DNA from: an uncultured Anaerococcus sp.
GTDB taxonomy: Bacteria; Bacillota; Clostridia; Tissierellales; Peptoniphilaceae
DNA: 64,000 bases
Assembly (NCBI GenBank): GCA_943914475.1
Contig: CALUCE010000004.1
Coordinates: forward strand, 62,001 to 126,000
Direction of reading: 5' to 3'
Shown here: piece after piece, positions 63,333 to 64,000 of the stretch
How positions within the stretch are numbered: position 1 is the first letter of the stretch
Layout: each line of letters starts with the position of its first letter
Program-made: the position numbers and the translations under genes
Notes under the pieces: model-generated
Told to the model about the DNA's origin: nothing
Databases searched by the model: none
What the model saw: only the letters and a program-made list of their open reading frames with translations

Positions 63333-64000
63333 ATGTTTAACGACAGATATGTAGAAGATTATTATCAAATGATAAACCAAGATGTAGAAGGCTACTATAA
63401 AGACTACCAAGATTCTTTAGACAAAAGAGCAGCTTTTGGAGCTACCTATAAAGAAGAAGTAGTCCCAACCCTTTACCAAGGCTTTTTCTATGATGAAAAA
63501 ACAGAAAAAGAATACCAAAAAATAATAGATACCTTTATGTCTATAGCAAAAAAGGTTACAAAAAAATATGTAGAAGACGAAGAATATAGAAAGCTTTTCG
63601 ATTTTGATCCTTTAACAGAAAAACTAATATTGAAAGATCCGGGCTATTCCATAGATATACCCATAGCAAGAATAGACATCATGTATGATGAACCTGGAAA
63701 ATTTAAGTTTTGCGAAGTAAATACAGACGGATCAAGTGCCATGCTAGAAGACCAAGCCCTTGCTGACATATATAAAGAAAGCAAAATTTTTAAGGACTTC
63801 AGTAATCAATATAAGCTTGAGAAAAAGAATGCCCTAGAAGGAGTGGTAGATTCAATACTAGATCTTTATTATAAAGAAGTAAGTAAGAAAGATCCTAATG
63901 TAGCTATAGTAGATATAGTAGAGTTTGAAAATATAGAATTTTTAAAAATAGAAAAGCTCTTCCAAGAAAAGGGACCGAACGCAAAGATAGTAGATGTAAG
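63333..64000 (+). CDS. ATP-grasp ligase, glutathionylspermidine-synthase-like, 3' partial
   Basis: ATG 63333 sits 9 bases after the DUF951 stop. The frame is open through the window end (222 codons). It has the N-terminal part of the glutathionylspermidine synthase family: ARIDIMYDEPGKFKFCEVNTDGSSAM matches the conserved ligand-binding acid-rich segment (Glu-Val-Asn-Thr-Asp-Gly). Such enzymes form amide bonds with ATP. The ATP-grasp core lies beyond the window, so the substrate cannot be assessed; a link to the gamma-glutamylcysteine ligase at 5.9 kb is only speculation. Confidence 0.75.
   Translation, partial: MFNDRYVEDYYQMINQDVEGYYKDYQDSLDKRAAFGATYKEEVVPTLYQGFFYDEKTEKEYQKIIDTFMSIAKKVTKKYVEDEEYRKLFDFDPLTEKLILKDPGYSIDIPIARIDIMYDEPGKFKFCEVNTDGSSAMLEDQALADIYKESKIFKDFSNQYKLEKKNALEGVVDSILDLYYKEVSKKDPNVAIVDIVEFENIEFLKIEKLFQEKGPNAKIVDV

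Noticed and set aside
1..64000. CRISPR arrays, tRNA or rRNA genes, insertion sequences with transposase
   Set aside because: None were seen by reading; the only mobile-element trace is the intron fragment.

Overview
The window is low-GC DNA with Gram-positive gene style: strong AGGAGG-type ribosome sites, lipoproteins with lipobox signals, many U-tailed hairpin terminators and tightly overlapping operons. The gene set includes rubrerythrin, glycyl radical enzymes, flavinylated lipoproteins, a mannose-type PTS, a RibU-type ECF component and a CAMP-factor homologue. This suggests a strictly anaerobic, fermentative, host-associated Firmicute. My best guess is an anaerobic coccus of the Peptoniphilaceae (Anaerococcus-like); this is inference from gene content, not from a marker gene. 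No rRNA, tRNA or CRISPR array was seen.

Layout. 1-5.8 kb: the 3' part of a maltodextrin-type ABC importer operon (binding protein, a small membrane protein, MalF with a long coiled-coil head, MalG, MalK-type ATPase). 5.9-8.6 kb: glutamate-cysteine ligase and RadA. 8.7-11 kb: two FMN-binding lipoproteins, one fused to a fumarate-reductase-type flavoprotein. 11.3-14.2 kb: a purine riboswitch controlling a frameshifted purine permease and guanine deaminase. 14.3-19.4 kb: DNA glycosylase, an ABC exporter pair, Pgi and rubrerythrin behind a Fur/PerR-type box. 19.5-24.7 kb: a sugar-type glycyl radical system (DeoR regulator, fructose-6-phosphate aldolase-like protein, activase, and the radical enzyme on the opposite strand). 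24.9-28.7 kb: ACT protein, UPF0210, HAD phosphatase and a secreted CAMP factor with an in-frame stop before an acidic tail. 28.7-31.5 kb: thiSFGH behind a very compact leader hairpin. 31.6-35 kb: a small membrane protein, a frameshifted M29 aminopeptidase and PepF. 35.5-41.5 kb: an orphan response-regulator-like protein, an FMN riboswitch with ribU, and the t6A operon tsaE-tsaB-rimI-tsaD with two envelope genes. 41.5-49.6 kb: GlpX, a class III CoA-transferase, a DAK-domain/TelA/XpaC operon and an M16 peptidase. 49.8-53 kb: mannose PTS (IIAB, IIC, IID, DUF956).

53.0-57.4 kb is an accessory island. A 5' fragment of a group II intron sits directly after the PTS terminator. It is followed by an intact two-component-type (beta) lantibiotic precursor, a glycine-zipper miniprotein, and the wreckage of the LanM synthetase and LanT exporter (nonsense, several frameshifts, and a deletion joining LanM to the middle of LanT). 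The rest (57.5-64 kb) is an EF-G paralogue, a GH13 branching enzyme, an SGNH hydrolase, an MscS channel, DUF951 and a partial ATP-grasp ligase.

The most unusual points are the degraded lantibiotic island with its intact precursor; the riboswitch whose terminator uses aptamer strands (predicted ON switch); the compact thiS leader; the CAMP factor with a stop before its acidic tail; and short-duplication frameshifts in two housekeeping-type genes.
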